64,000 nucleotides of DNA from CANKBT01 sp038235705 (GCA_038235705.1 JBBSTR010000005.1:11566-75565), one strand, 5' to 3'; numbered from the stretch's first letter, positions 25,543 through 33,863 are shown. Translations and numbers: made by a program. The notes: generated from the letters alone by a model not told the origin.

Positions 25543-26379
25543 ATGGCGAACCCCTTCGTCAAGGGCTGGAAATATCTGATGGCCGCGTTCGGCGCGAAGA
25601 TCGACGAGAAGGCCGATCCCAAGATCCAGATCGCCCAGGCCGTCGAGGAGGCGCAACGGCAGCACCAGCAGCTGACCCAGCAGGCGGCTGCCGTGATCGG
25701 CAACCAGCGGCAGCTCGAGATGAAGCTGGCCCGGACCATGAGCGAGGTCGAGAAGCTGCAGGGCTCCGCCCGCCAGGCGCTCGTTCTCGCCGACCAGGCA
25801 CGCGCGGCAGGTGACGAGACGAAGGCGACGCAGTACGAGCAGACCGCGCAGACGTTCGCGACCCAGCTGGTCGCCGCCGAGCAGTCCATGGAAGACATGA
25901 AGACGCTCCACGACCAGGCGCTCACCGCCGCCGAGCAGGCCAAGAAGGCGGTCGAGAACAACGCGATGCTCGTGCAGCAGAAGCTGGCCGAGCGCACCCA
26001 GCTGCTCAGCCAGCTCGAGCAGGCCAAGATGCAGGAGCAGGTGTCGGCGAGCCTGTCGTCGATGTCGGAGCTCACCACGTCCGGCACCACGCCCAGCCTT
26101 GCGGAGGTGCGGGAGAAGATCGAGGGTCGTTACGCCCGGGCCCTGGGCTCGGCCGAGCTGGCCGGCAACAGCGTGGAAGGCCGGATGCTCGAGGTGCAGA
26201 AGTCGACCCTGGACCTGGCCGGAACGACCCGGCTGGAGCAGATCCGGGCAGGGATGTCCGGGCAGCAGCTGGGCGGACCGGCTCCTGCGGTCGGCCCCGA
26301 GACGAAGCAGGGCAGCATCGCGGGGCCGGACCTCGCCAAGCCGGCTGCGGACCGCGAGGCTGAGGGCACCAGCGGCTGA
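25543..26379 (+). CDS. pspA: PspA/IM30 family envelope-stress protein
   Basis: 278 residues, almost wholly helical coiled coil from about 20 to 215. The N-terminal amphipathic helix (NPFVKGWKYLMAAFGAKID) is the membrane-binding part. The KIQIAQAVEEAQRQHQQL block and the Gln/Ala/Lys-rich heptads are typical of PspA/35-kDa antigen proteins, which assemble on damaged membranes of the ESCRT-III type. The last 60 residues are a Gly/Pro-rich tail. ATG 25543 has a good Shine-Dalgarno, GAGGAG at 25529-25534. A CACAGT hexamer at 25486 could give an extra promoter. No PspB/PspC-like genes follow. Confidence 0.93.
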   Translation: MANPFVKGWKYLMAAFGAKIDEKADPKIQIAQAVEEAQRQHQQLTQQAAAVIGNQRQLEMKLARTMSEVEKLQGSARQALVLADQARAAGDETKATQYEQTAQTFATQLVAAEQSMEDMKTLHDQALTAAEQAKKAVENNAMLVQQKLAERTQLLSQLEQAKMQEQVSASLSSMSELTTSGTTPSLAEVREKIEGRYARALGSAELAGNSVEGRMLEVQKSTLDLAGTTRLEQIRAGMSGQQLGGPAPAVGPETKQGSIAGPDLAKPAADREAEGTSG

Positions 26380-26407
26380 CCCAGCCTGCTCGGCGTCCCC
26401 GACGAGT

Positions 26408-27256
26408 TCAGGGGCGGTAGCGGGTGCGTCCCGTCGGGCGGGGCGCCGGCGGACCGTCGTGCGCGGGCATCGGGCCGGGCTGGCAGCGCGGGCACCAGTA
26501 GGTGAGGCGCTGTCTCGGGGCGGCACCCTGCTCGGTGGAGCGGACCCGCGTGCCGCATCGTCGGCACGGTCTGCCGGAGCGCTCGAACACCCAGTGCTGC
26601 TGGCCGCGCATCAGCGACCCCGTGGTGCTCTGCTCGGGTCGCTCCCGGTTGGCGTGCATCAGTCGTCGGGACCGTTCGACGAGGCGGTCGACGTCGGGCA
26701 CCTCCCCGACCGGGAGCCACGGTGACAGCCCCTGCAGGAAGAGCACCTCGCACCGGTAGAGGTTGCCGAGCCCGGCGAGCAGCCGCTGGTCGAGCAGCGC
26801 CGTTCCCACCTCGTCGCCCGGCCGGCTGAGGAGGTTTGCGGAGGCCTGCGCAAGATCAGGCGCGTCGGCCAACAGGTCGGGACCCAGGTGTCCCACCACC
26901 TCGTCCTCCCTCGCGGTCTCGAGCAGGTCGATCACCGGGAGCCGGTAGCCGACCGCGACCTGGACCGCGTTCTCCAGCACGAGCCGCACCTGCCAGTCCG
27001 GCCCACCGGTCCAGCGGGCGCCCGGCGCGTACAGGTGCCAGCTGCCGTCCATCCGGAAGTGCGTGTGCACGGTCAAGCCACCCTCGACCCGGGTCAGCAG
27101 GTGCTTGCCCCGCGGCACCACCTCGAGCACGGAGCGTCCGGTCAGATCCGCGGTGGCGAGCTGCGGCACCCGAAAGTCCGTGCGGGTCAGCACCCGCCCG
27201 GCGAGCGCCTCGTGCATCCGGCGGCCAGCGAGCCAGACGGTGTCACCCTCGGGCAC
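26408..27256 (-). CDS. Fpg/Nei-family DNA glycosylase (Nei-type), copy 1
   Basis: 282 residues. Fpg/Nei enzymes excise oxidised bases using the N-terminal proline and cleave the AP site. The start PEGDT (P2, E3 after Met) is the Nei signature. The helix-two-turn-helix region (LLDQRLLAGLGNLYRCEVLF) and the C-terminal zinc finger (CRRCG...WCPRC) are intact. The GTG start has a strong ribosome site, AGGAGGAG. It lies 12 bp downstream of a second homologous gene on the same strand, so the two probably form an operon arising from an old duplication. Confidence 0.93.
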   Translation of the reverse strand: MPEGDTVWLAGRRMHEALAGRVLTRTDFRVPQLATADLTGRSVLEVVPRGKHLLTRVEGGLTVHTHFRMDGSWHLYAPGARWTGGPDWQVRLVLENAVQVAVGYRLPVIDLLETAREDEVVGHLGPDLLADAPDLAQASANLLSRPGDEVGTALLDQRLLAGLGNLYRCEVLFLQGLSPWLPVGEVPDVDRLVERSRRLMHANRERPEQSTTGSLMRGQQHWVFERSGRPCRRCGTRVRSTEQGAAPRQRLTYWCPRCQPGPMPAHDGPPAPRPTGRTRYRP

Positions 27257-27268
27257 GGCTCCTCCTGC

Positions 27269-28162
27269 TCATCGGGACAGTCCTGGAGTGCCGCGCAGCC
27301 GTCGTGACCGTGACCCGAACGACTCCTCGTTGACGCCCCGCCGCAGACCGGGTCGGGTAGGCCGCTCGGCGAGGGACGGGGACGGCCCCGGCTGGCAGCG
27401 CGGGCACCACCAGGTCTCACGCTCCTGCGGGCCGGGCCCGCTGTCGCGGAACTGCACCGCTGTGCCGCAGCGGCGGCAGGGGCGGTCCGCGCGGCCGTAC
27501 ACCCAGTGGGTCTGCCCCCGGCGCGTGTCACCGGTCGTGACCTGGCCGGGATGCTCCAACGAGTGCCGCAGCATCCGGCGCACCAAGGTCAGCAACGGGG
27601 GCAGGTCGACCTGCCCGGTCGGCGTCCACGGCGAGCTGCCCCGCAAGAAGCACGTCTCTACCGCCCAGAGGTTGCCGATGCCGGCCAGGTTCTGCTGGTC
27701 AAGCAGGGCCTCCACGAGCGGCCGCTCAGGTCGGGTGAGCAGCCGTCGGAGAGCCTCGGGAGCGTCCCAGTCACCGAGGAGGTCGGGCCCCAGGTGCCCG
27801 ATCACGTCGTGCTCTCGGGCGGTCTCGACGAGCTCGAGCACCGGCATGCGTAGCGCGTACGCCGTCGGCCCGTCAGTGGTGAGCACCAGCCGGACGTCGT
27901 CGTCGAACGTGCGGGGCAGCCGCTTGCCCGGGCCGACGACCTGCCATGCCCCGTCCATGAGGAAGTGTGTGTGCAAGGTGAGGCCCCCGCTGAACCGGGT
28001 GAGCATGTGCTTGCCGTAGGCCTCGAACGCCAGCACGTCCCGCCCGGTCAGGTCGGCCGTCGCGAGCTGCGGCACCCGAAAGTCGCTGCCGGTCACGGTG
28101 CGGCCGACCAGATGGCCCGACATCCGTCGTGCGGCTTTCCAGACGCTGTCTCCCTCCGGCAC
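27269..28162 (-). CDS. Fpg/Nei-family DNA glycosylase (Nei-type), copy 2
   Basis: 297 residues, a paralogue of the adjacent downstream gene. It begins PEGDS, has the same FRVPQLATADLTGR segment, an H2TH region (LLDQQNLAGIGNLWAVETCF) and a complete zinc finger (CRRCG...WCPRC). The C-terminal tail of about 35 residues is Arg-rich. The start is GTG 28162; the much longer open frame beyond it is a shadow of the gene on the other strand. Mycobacteria also encode more than one Nei, one of them beside lhr; here lhr is 14.5 kb away. Confidence 0.92.
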   Translation of the reverse strand: MPEGDSVWKAARRMSGHLVGRTVTGSDFRVPQLATADLTGRDVLAFEAYGKHMLTRFSGGLTLHTHFLMDGAWQVVGPGKRLPRTFDDDVRLVLTTDGPTAYALRMPVLELVETAREHDVIGHLGPDLLGDWDAPEALRRLLTRPERPLVEALLDQQNLAGIGNLWAVETCFLRGSSPWTPTGQVDLPPLLTLVRRMLRHSLEHPGQVTTGDTRRGQTHWVYGRADRPCRRCGTAVQFRDSGPGPQERETWWCPRCQPGPSPSLAERPTRPGLRRGVNEESFGSRSRRLRGTPGLSR

Positions 28163-28468
28163 CCGAACAGTGTGGGGCCGACAGGTGATCCTCGCCCCTG
28201 GAGGGGAACGGGGCGCACCTGCCGAGCCGACCTGTGGGCCAGCGCGATCAGGCCCCGACCGAGGGTGGGAGCGTCCGGGGGTCGGCAGCCGAGGCAGACC
28301 CCGGCGGACACGACGACGGGTGAGCCCCGGCCGATGGGCCGGCGGGACGCCGTCAAGGCTGACGCCGCAGCGAACGGGTCCCGCGGGCGGTGACGACCCG
28401 GCACACTTCGGGCCGCGACGTCGGCGGGGCGCCCGCCCCTGCGTCGTTGCGGTGGCACAGTGTGGGGC
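28163..28468. other. 306-bp noncoding region between divergent nei and tmsA genes
   Basis: No convincing gene. The region is very GC-rich with several short inverted repeats: CCCCT-GG-AGGGG near 28194, CCGGCC/GGCCGG near 28329 and GGCGGG/CCCGCC near 28422. The 12-base string ACAGTGTGGGGC occurs at both ends (near 28167 and 28457), the second copy forming the tmsA promoter. It may carry promoters for both divergent units or a structured RNA, but nothing specific is recognised. Confidence 0.5.
28456..28461 (+). promoter_or_regulatory. Predicted leaderless -10 element of the tmsA-like gene
   Basis: CACAGT, 7 bases before GTG 28469; the identical hexamer and spacing precede the ParA-like gene at 6690. 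It favours GTG 28469 over the in-frame GTG at 28460, which overlaps the hexamer. Confidence 0.45.
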
Positions 28469-29812
28469 GTGATCAGCACCTATCCCGAGAAGGTCGACCG
28501 TCTTCGGCGGCAATATGCGCAGATCCCTGCGGGTAGTCCCGTGCGGTTGGCGAAGAAGACGTCCAACCTCTTCCGCACCCGCACCGACAGCAGCGCTCCC
28601 CGCCTGGACGTGAGCGGCTTTACCGGCGTCCTGCGCGTGGACGTTGAGGGACGGACTGCGGACGTCCTCGGGATGACCACCTACGAGGAGCTGGTCGACG
28701 CGCTCCTGCCGTACGGGCTGATGCCCCTGGTCGTCCCGCAGCTCAAGACGATCACGCTCGGCGGCGCGGTCACCGGGCTCGGCATCGAGAGCACGAGCTT
28801 TCGCAGCGGGGTGCCGCACGAGTCGGTTGTCGAGATGGACGTGCTCACCGGTGAGGGACGGCTGGTCACGTGCAGCCGGAAGACCGAGAGCCAGCTGTTC
28901 TACGGCTTCCCGAACAGCTACGGCACGCTCGGCTACGCGCTGCGGCTGCGGATCGAGCTCGAGCCCGTCCGTCCGTACGTGCACCTGAAGCACGTGCGGG
29001 TCGACGGCTCGGCCGGCGCCGCGATGCTCATGGACCGGGTCGCGCGCGACGGGTCGGCGGACTTCGTCGACGGCACCTGGTTCAGCGAGGACGAGGTCTA
29101 CGTGACGCTCGGCTCCTGGGCGGACGAGGCACCGCACCTCTCGGACTACACGGGCCAGGAGATCTACTACCGCAGCATCCAGAGCCGCCACGAGGACTGG
29201 CTCACCGTCCGCGACTACCTGTGGCGCTGGGACACCGACTGGTTCTGGTGCTCGCGTGCCTTCGGCGTGCAGAAGCCCGCCGTGCGTCGGTTGGTCCCTC
29301 GTCGGTGGATGCGCAGCGACACCTGGTGGAAGCTGGTCGCCCTGGAGAAGAAGTACCGCGTCAAGACGCGCTGGGACCTGGCGCGTGGCGGTCTCCCGCA
29401 GGAGCACGTCGTGCAGGACGTGGAGGTGCCGAGCAACCGACTGGCGGACTTCATGGAGGTTTTCGCGCGCGAGATCCCGGTGCAGCCGGTCTGGTTCTGC
29501 CCGCTCAAGGCTCGCAGCGACACCGACCGCTGGGACCTGTACGACCTTGACCCAGCCACGCTCTACGTCAACGTCGGCTTCTGGTCGACGGTCGGGCTCG
29601 AGCCGGGGGAGCGCGACGGGCATCACAACCGGCTGCTCGAAGACCTGGTCACCTCGCTCGGCGGACACAAGTCGCTCTACTCGACGAGCTTCTACGACGA
29701 GGCCGAGTTCTGGCGGCTGTACGGCGGGGACACGTACGCGTTGCTGAAGAAGACCTACGATCCCGACGGCCGGCTGCTGGACCTCTACGACAAGTGCGTG
29801 GGAAGGAACTGA
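28469..29812 (+). CDS. tmsA: FAD-binding oxidoreductase, probable 10-methyl fatty acid reductase (TmsA/BfaA-like)
   Basis: 447 residues. The N-terminal FAD_binding_4 (PCMH/VAO-type) domain spans about 20-190, with VVPQLKTITLGGAVTGLGIES as the flavin-binding block; the C-terminal half resembles the DWARF1/DprE1 branch. It sits 1 bp before a cyclopropane-synthase-like methyltransferase. That pairing is established in actinobacteria for tuberculostearic-type lipids: TmsB methylates oleoyl chains to 10-methylene, and TmsA reduces it to 10-methyl with NADPH. The substrate assignment rests on this pairing. No covalent-FAD His is obvious. A leaderless start is predicted. Confidence 0.82.
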   Translation: MISTYPEKVDRLRRQYAQIPAGSPVRLAKKTSNLFRTRTDSSAPRLDVSGFTGVLRVDVEGRTADVLGMTTYEELVDALLPYGLMPLVVPQLKTITLGGAVTGLGIESTSFRSGVPHESVVEMDVLTGEGRLVTCSRKTESQLFYGFPNSYGTLGYALRLRIELEPVRPYVHLKHVRVDGSAGAAMLMDRVARDGSADFVDGTWFSEDEVYVTLGSWADEAPHLSDYTGQEIYYRSIQSRHEDWLTVRDYLWRWDTDWFWCSRAFGVQKPAVRRLVPRRWMRSDTWWKLVALEKKYRVKTRWDLARGGLPQEHVVQDVEVPSNRLADFMEVFAREIPVQPVWFCPLKARSDTDRWDLYDLDPATLYVNVGFWSTVGLEPGERDGHHNRLLEDLVTSLGGHKSLYSTSFYDEAEFWRLYGGDTYALLKKTYDPDGRLLDLYDKCVGRN

Positions 29813-29813
29813 C

Positions 29814-31073
29814 ATGAGCGTGGCGCAGGCGCTGCACGACGCGATGGGTGCCTCCGGGCTCCGCGTCGAGGCGTACGACGGCAGTGTGGCCGGGGACGGC
29901 GACATCCGCGTCGTTGTCAGGAGCCGCAAGGCGGTGGCCCACCTGGTGGCCGCGCCCGGCGAGCTGGGGCTCGGTCGCGCCTACGTGAGCGGCGAGCTCG
30001 AGGTGCACACGCCCGGGGGCGGACCGGTCGACCACTACGCCGTGCTCCGACGGCTGGCCAAGGACAAGATCGGCGCGCTCGGAGCCCGTGAGCGGCTCGG
30101 CGTGCTGCGCACGCTCGGCCCGGAGGCCCTGACGTGGGTGGAGCCGCCGCCGCAGGAGGTCAACACCCGGCGTCTCGTGGCGGGGCTTCGCGCTCACCTG
30201 CCGGGCCGGGACGCCTTCGCGATCGCGCACCACTACGACGTCAGCAACCTGTTCTACTCCTGGGTGCTGGGACCGTCGATGGCCTACACCTGCGCCGTGT
30301 ACCCGACGGCGGACGCCTCGCTGGAGGAGGCGCAGCGGGAGAAGTTCGACCTCGTGTGCCGCAAGCTCGACCTGCAGCCCGGGCAGCGCCTGCTCGACGT
30401 CGGCTGCGGCTGGGGCGGCATGGTCCAGCACGCGGTGGAGCACTACGGCGTGCACGCACTGGGTGTCACGCTCAGCCAGCAGCAGGCCGAGTGGGCGCAG
30501 AAGGCGATCGCCGACGCGGGCCAGAGCGACCTGGCTGAGGTCCGGCACCTGGACTACCGCTTCGTCCCCGAGACCGGATTCGACGCGATCAGCTCGATCG
30601 GGCTGACCGAGCACCTCGGGATCAAGCAGATCCCGGCGTACGCCCAGCGGCTCGCGAACAAGCTCAAGCCCGGCGGACGGCTGCTGAACCACTGCATCAC
30701 GCGGCCCGACGACAGCAGCCCGGCGATCTCGCCCCGCGGCTTCATCGCGCGGTACGTCTTTCCCGACGGCGAGCTGCCCGGGGTCGGTCGGCTGGTCCGT
30801 GACCTGCAGGCCGCGGACCTCGAGGTCCGCCACGAGGAGAACCTCCGGGAGCACTACGCCAAGACTTGCCGGACGTGGTGCGAGAACCTCGACGCGCACT
30901 GGGACGAGGCGGTCGCCGAGGTCGGGCTCGGCACGGCGAAGGTGTGGGCGCTCTACCTCGCCGGCTCGCGCATCGGGTTCGAGGACAACAACATCCAGCT
31001 GCACCAGATCCTCGCCACCCGCACGACGGACGGCATGTCAGGGATGCCGTTGCGCCCCACCTGGGGGTCCTGA
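29814..31073 (+). CDS. tmsB: Fatty acid C-methyltransferase (TmsB/BfaB-like, CFA-synthase family)
   Basis: 419 residues. The SAM-binding motif is LLDVGCGWGG near residues 193-202. The acyl-phospholipid signatures HHYDVSNLFYSWVLG and MAYTCAVYP precede it, and the LTEHLGIKQIP segment with a late CRTWCENL follow, as in cyclopropane fatty acid synthases. Immediate coupling to a FAD oxidoreductase favours 10-methylene/10-methyl branching over cyclopropanation; the two cannot be separated by sequence inspection alone. ATG 29814 has a good ribosome site, GGAAGGA at 29801-29807. Products would be membrane phospholipids with 10-methyl acyl chains. Confidence 0.85.
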   Translation: MSVAQALHDAMGASGLRVEAYDGSVAGDGDIRVVVRSRKAVAHLVAAPGELGLGRAYVSGELEVHTPGGGPVDHYAVLRRLAKDKIGALGARERLGVLRTLGPEALTWVEPPPQEVNTRRLVAGLRAHLPGRDAFAIAHHYDVSNLFYSWVLGPSMAYTCAVYPTADASLEEAQREKFDLVCRKLDLQPGQRLLDVGCGWGGMVQHAVEHYGVHALGVTLSQQQAEWAQKAIADAGQSDLAEVRHLDYRFVPETGFDAISSIGLTEHLGIKQIPAYAQRLANKLKPGGRLLNHCITRPDDSSPAISPRGFIARYVFPDGELPGVGRLVRDLQAADLEVRHEENLREHYAKTCRTWCENLDAHWDEAVAEVGLGTAKVWALYLAGSRIGFEDNNIQLHQILATRTTDGMSGMPLRPTWGS

Positions 31074-31105
31074 GCCTCCGCGTGGTGCTGCGCTCTGATG
31101 GCTCC

Positions 31106-31111
31106 TACCCT
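31106..31111 (+). promoter_or_regulatory. Predicted leaderless -10 element of the 31118 gene
   Basis: TACCCT followed by a 6-base spacer and GTG 31118. This is the main evidence that the small downstream frame is a gene. Confidence 0.5.
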
Positions 31112-31117
31112 TATTGC

Positions 31118-31483
31118 GTGCACCCCGTCACGCGTCCGACGCTCTCCACGAGCCTCAGCGGTGGGCGGGTATCGGTCGCGGGGGTGTCGGCAGCTGGGCT
31201 CGTGAGCCGTTCCGCCCCGGTCGTGCCACACCTGCGGGGAGGCAACCCACACGTGCTGGCCCTCGTCGGGATGCAGGCGGTGCTCACCGTCCTGGTCTGG
31301 GCGGTCACCGCGTGCCTCACCGCAGCGACCGAGGCGTGGGCGCGACTGCGGCCTCGCAAGGTGCTGCTGACGCCTGACCCCGTCCAGGCACGTCTCGACG
31401 CCGCTCGGGTTCTTCGGCACGTACTTATGAGCAGCCAGTGGCACGGTTTCGCGTCCGGACTGAGGGGTCCACCGGCGGCCTGA
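31118..31483 (+). CDS. Small hypothetical membrane-associated protein
   Basis: 121 residues, not recognised. The N-terminal 45 residues are Ser/Val/Gly-rich. A hydrophobic segment around residues 47-68 (VLALVGMQAVLTVLVWAVTA) could span the membrane. A basic, Arg/Lys/Leu-rich helical region follows (RLRPRKVLLTPDPVQARLDAARVL). The GTG start is supported by a TACCCT hexamer exactly 6 bases upstream. It sits alone between the tmsAB pair and the Sco1 cluster. Confidence 0.55.
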   Translation: MHPVTRPTLSTSLSGGRVSVAGVSAAGLVSRSAPVVPHLRGGNPHVLALVGMQAVLTVLVWAVTACLTAATEAWARLRPRKVLLTPDPVQARLDAARVLRHVLMSSQWHGFASGLRGPPAA

Positions 31484-31541
31484 AGCCGTCCTGCTCGACC
31501 CCCTCGTCTGCCCGCTGGCGGACACCCCTCCGGAGACCCCC

Positions 31542-32216
31542 GTGAATGACCCTTCGACCCGTGCTCGCCGCCCGGCCCGGCGGCTGGCCCTTGCCGCCGC
31601 CGCCGGCCTGATCCTGCTCACCTCTGCCTGCGGCGGCTCGAGCGGGCCGCTCGCGGTCGTCTCCGGCCCGTCGGCGGGTCCCTACCGCGGCGACGCCCTC
31701 GACCCGCAGGTCTCGCTGGCCGGTGCGGCGACCACCCGGTTCACCGCGACCGACGGCAGCACGACCACGCTCGCAGACCTGCAGCAGGGGCACCTCATGC
31801 TGCTCTACTTCGGCTATACCCACTGCCCGGACGTCTGCCCGACCACGATGGCCGACGTGGCAGAAGGGCTGCGCAAGAGTTCTGCGCAGGTCCGCGCGAA
31901 CACACGGGTCGTCTTCGTGACGACCGATCCGGAGCGCGACACGCCGCAGGTGCTGAAGCAGTGGCTGGCGAGCTTTGACGACGGGCTGCCGGCGTTCGTC
32001 GGCCTCACCGCACCGCTGACCGACATCGACGCCGCGGCCAAGGCGATCGGGGTACCGCTGGAAGCGCCGGTGAAACAGACCGACGGCACCATCACCGTCA
32101 GCCACGGCGCCGAGACCTTCGCCTTCACGGGCGGCAAGGCCCGGGTGGTCTGGCTCGGCGGGACCACCGCGTCGGACTACGCCCACGATCTCGGCCTGCT
32201 CGCCGGGAAGACCTGA
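31542..32216 (+). CDS. SCO1/SenC-type copper chaperone lipoprotein
   Basis: 224 residues. An N-terminal signal peptide ends in a lipobox (LLTSAC). The thioredoxin-like Sco domain carries the copper-binding CxxxC, C95 and C99 in CPDVC, and the distal ligand H188 (VSHGAETF). Sco proteins deliver copper to cytochrome oxidase or other cuproenzymes outside the membrane. The GTG start has GGAG 8 bases upstream. A 21-codon micro-ORF and a lipoprotein gene follow with overlapping starts, then ctaG and a DyP peroxidase, forming a likely envelope copper/haem cluster. Confidence 0.93.
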   Translation: MNDPSTRARRPARRLALAAAAGLILLTSACGGSSGPLAVVSGPSAGPYRGDALDPQVSLAGAATTRFTATDGSTTTLADLQQGHLMLLYFGYTHCPDVCPTTMADVAEGLRKSSAQVRANTRVVFVTTDPERDTPQVLKQWLASFDDGLPAFVGLTAPLTDIDAAAKAIGVPLEAPVKQTDGTITVSHGAETFAFTGGKARVVWLGGTTASDYAHDLGLLAGKT

Positions 32217-32281
32217 TGACCGCCCGCTCCCTGACCCTGTCCGTGGCGGTCACCTCGCTGACCGGGCTCGCACAGGAATGA
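32216..32281 (+). CDS. Coupled micro-ORF, 21 residues, possible remnant
   Basis: ATG 32216 overlaps the Sco1 stop (TGATG), and its TGA overlaps the ATG of the next lipoprotein gene (ATGA). The peptide, beginning MTARSLTLSVAVTSL, resembles the start of a signal peptide. It may be a real coupling peptide or the leftover N-terminus of a deleted secreted protein; Sco clusters often carry a PCuAC-type copper chaperone at this place. Evidence is position only. Confidence 0.35.
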   Translation: MTARSLTLSVAVTSLTGLAQE

Positions 32282-32709
32282 GGCCGGTGCGTGCGGGTCT
32301 GCTGGTCCTGCTGCTCGTGCTGGTAGCCGGCTGCTCGTCGACGCCCCGCCCCGGCCTGCGGGTGGAGGACGACGTCTCGCTGCCGGAGCCGTTGCTGGCC
32401 GACAGCCGCGGTTGGACGCTCTACCTGTTCGCGCCAGACCACCACCGAGAGGTGACCTGCGTCCAGGTGTGCCAGGGCAACTGGCCCACGGTCGATGCGA
32501 GCCACGGCCTGCCGTCGACCGGGGACGGCATCGACCGGACGCAGCTGGGGACAGCGCCCAACCCCGACGGCGGGCTCGTGCTGACTTATCACGGCTGGCC
32601 GCTGTACACCTACGCCGGGGACGGCGGTCCGGGACAGACCCGCGGTCAGGCCGTGCAGCTCAACGGGGGCACCTGGTACGCCGTGACCCCGCTCGGGTCG
32701 CCCGCATGA
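32278..32709 (+). CDS. Lipoprotein with Lipoprotein_15 (COG4315) repeats
   Basis: 143 residues. The signal peptide ends in a lipobox (VLVAGC, C19). Two copies of the COG4315 pattern follow, LADSRGWTLYLFAPD and YHGWPLYTYAGD, each with the Yx(F/W/Y)xxD-like core. A pair of cysteines (CVQVC) lies between the repeats. Such proteins are secreted or surface-bound; no reaction is established. Its location between Sco1 and CtaG, and the CxxxC spacing, suggest a metal-handling role, which is inference. ATG 32278 overlaps the preceding micro-ORF, and its stop overlaps ctaG. Confidence 0.85.
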   Translation: MRPVRAGLLVLLLVLVAGCSSTPRPGLRVEDDVSLPEPLLADSRGWTLYLFAPDHHREVTCVQVCQGNWPTVDASHGLPSTGDGIDRTQLGTAPNPDGGLVLTYHGWPLYTYAGDGGPGQTRGQAVQLNGGTWYAVTPLGSPA

Positions 32710-33863
32710 CCGTGACCCCTGCCGGACCGCCGCCGCGGGAGCCGATGAGCCGACGCGCCGCCGTCGGCTTCACGGTTCTCGCCGGCGCCCTGCTGCTGAC
32801 GGCCGTGATGGCGGGCAGCTCGTGGGCGCGATCGAGCTCAGGCGGACTGCCGCTGGCCTGGTGCCGCTGGCAGGTGGGGGACGTGCGGCTGCCGCCGCTG
32901 GTCGGTGCGCGGTTCTTCACGTCCTGGCAGGTGGACGGCGTCGCGCTGGCGTTCCTCGCCCCGTTCGCCGCCGGGTACGCGTACGCGGTCAGCAGGGTCC
33001 GGGCCCGTCACCCGACCCGGCCGTGGCCGGCCGCGCGATCGCTGTCCTTCGCCGCCGGGCTGCTCGTCGTCGTGCTGGCGACCTGCAGCAGCGTGGGCGT
33101 CTACGACATGACGTTGTTCTCGGTGCACATGGTCCAGCACCTGCTGCTCATCATGGTCGCGCCGCCGCTCCTGGTCGCCGGGCGTCCGCTGACCCTGGCC
33201 TTGCACGCCACCCGGAACCCTTGGCACACGCGCATCAAGCACGCCGCGCGCTCCCGGGTCGTCAGTGCCGTCACGGCGCCGCCCGTGGCCTACGGGCTCT
33301 ACGCCGTCACCATCGTCGGGACCCACCTCACGCACCTCATGGACACGGTCATGCAGCACGCGTGGCTGGGGCAGGCCGAGCACCTGCTGTACCTGGTCGC
33401 CGGCTGCCTGTTCTTCGTGCTGGTCTTCGGCGACGAGCCGATCCGGTGGCGGCTGGCCGTGCCCGGGCGCCTCCTGCTGCTGGTGCTGTCGATGGCGATC
33501 GACACCTTCGTGGGCGTGGTCCTGCTGCAGGGCACGACGCCGATCGTCATGACGCCGCACCCCGGCTGGGGAAGCAGTGCGCTGCTCGACACCCGGACCG
33601 GCGGCGGCATCATGTGGGTCGTCGGCGACCTCATCATGGCCGTGACCATGGTGCTGGTGTTCCGAGCCTGGGTGCGTCGTCCCGAGCACGCGCGGCGGCA
33701 GAGCCACAGCTGGCTGGAGCAGAGCCGCAACGCCGAGCTGGTCGCGCGGACCGGCTACCGCAAGGAGGGGGTCGGGGTCGACCTCGACGACGACGAGGCG
33801 GCGCTGGCTTCCTACAACGCCTGGCTCGCCGGGCTGGCCGCGCAAGAGCGGAGACCGTCGTGA
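32706..33863 (+). CDS. ctaG: CtaG-type cytochrome c oxidase assembly membrane protein
   Basis: 385 residues with about seven membrane segments between residues 20 and 320. The histidine-rich sequences FSVHMVQHLLLIMVAPP and GTHLTHLMDTVMQH, plus the later PLLV...GDEPIRW region, are signatures of the Caa3_CtaG family. Members are implicated in copper delivery to cytochrome oxidase. A 60-residue charged tail follows the last helix. The ATG overlaps the lipoprotein stop (ATGA), and the DyP gene overlaps its own stop, so four genes are chained. Confidence 0.9.
   Translation: MTVTPAGPPPREPMSRRAAVGFTVLAGALLLTAVMAGSSWARSSSGGLPLAWCRWQVGDVRLPPLVGARFFTSWQVDGVALAFLAPFAAGYAYAVSRVRARHPTRPWPAARSLSFAAGLLVVVLATCSSVGVYDMTLFSVHMVQHLLLIMVAPPLLVAGRPLTLALHATRNPWHTRIKHAARSRVVSAVTAPPVAYGLYAVTIVGTHLTHLMDTVMQHAWLGQAEHLLYLVAGCLFFVLVFGDEPIRWRLAVPGRLLLLVLSMAIDTFVGVVLLQGTTPIVMTPHPGWGSSALLDTRTGGGIMWVVGDLIMAVTMVLVFRAWVRRPEHARRQSHSWLEQSRNAELVARTGYRKEGVGVDLDDDEAALASYNAWLAGLAAQERRPS

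Noticed and set aside
28163..29929. Extension of the second Nei gene to an 886-residue protein
   Set aside because: Homology starts at GTG 28162 with the invariant PEGDS. The extra sequence is antisense to the oxidoreductase gene and low-complexity.
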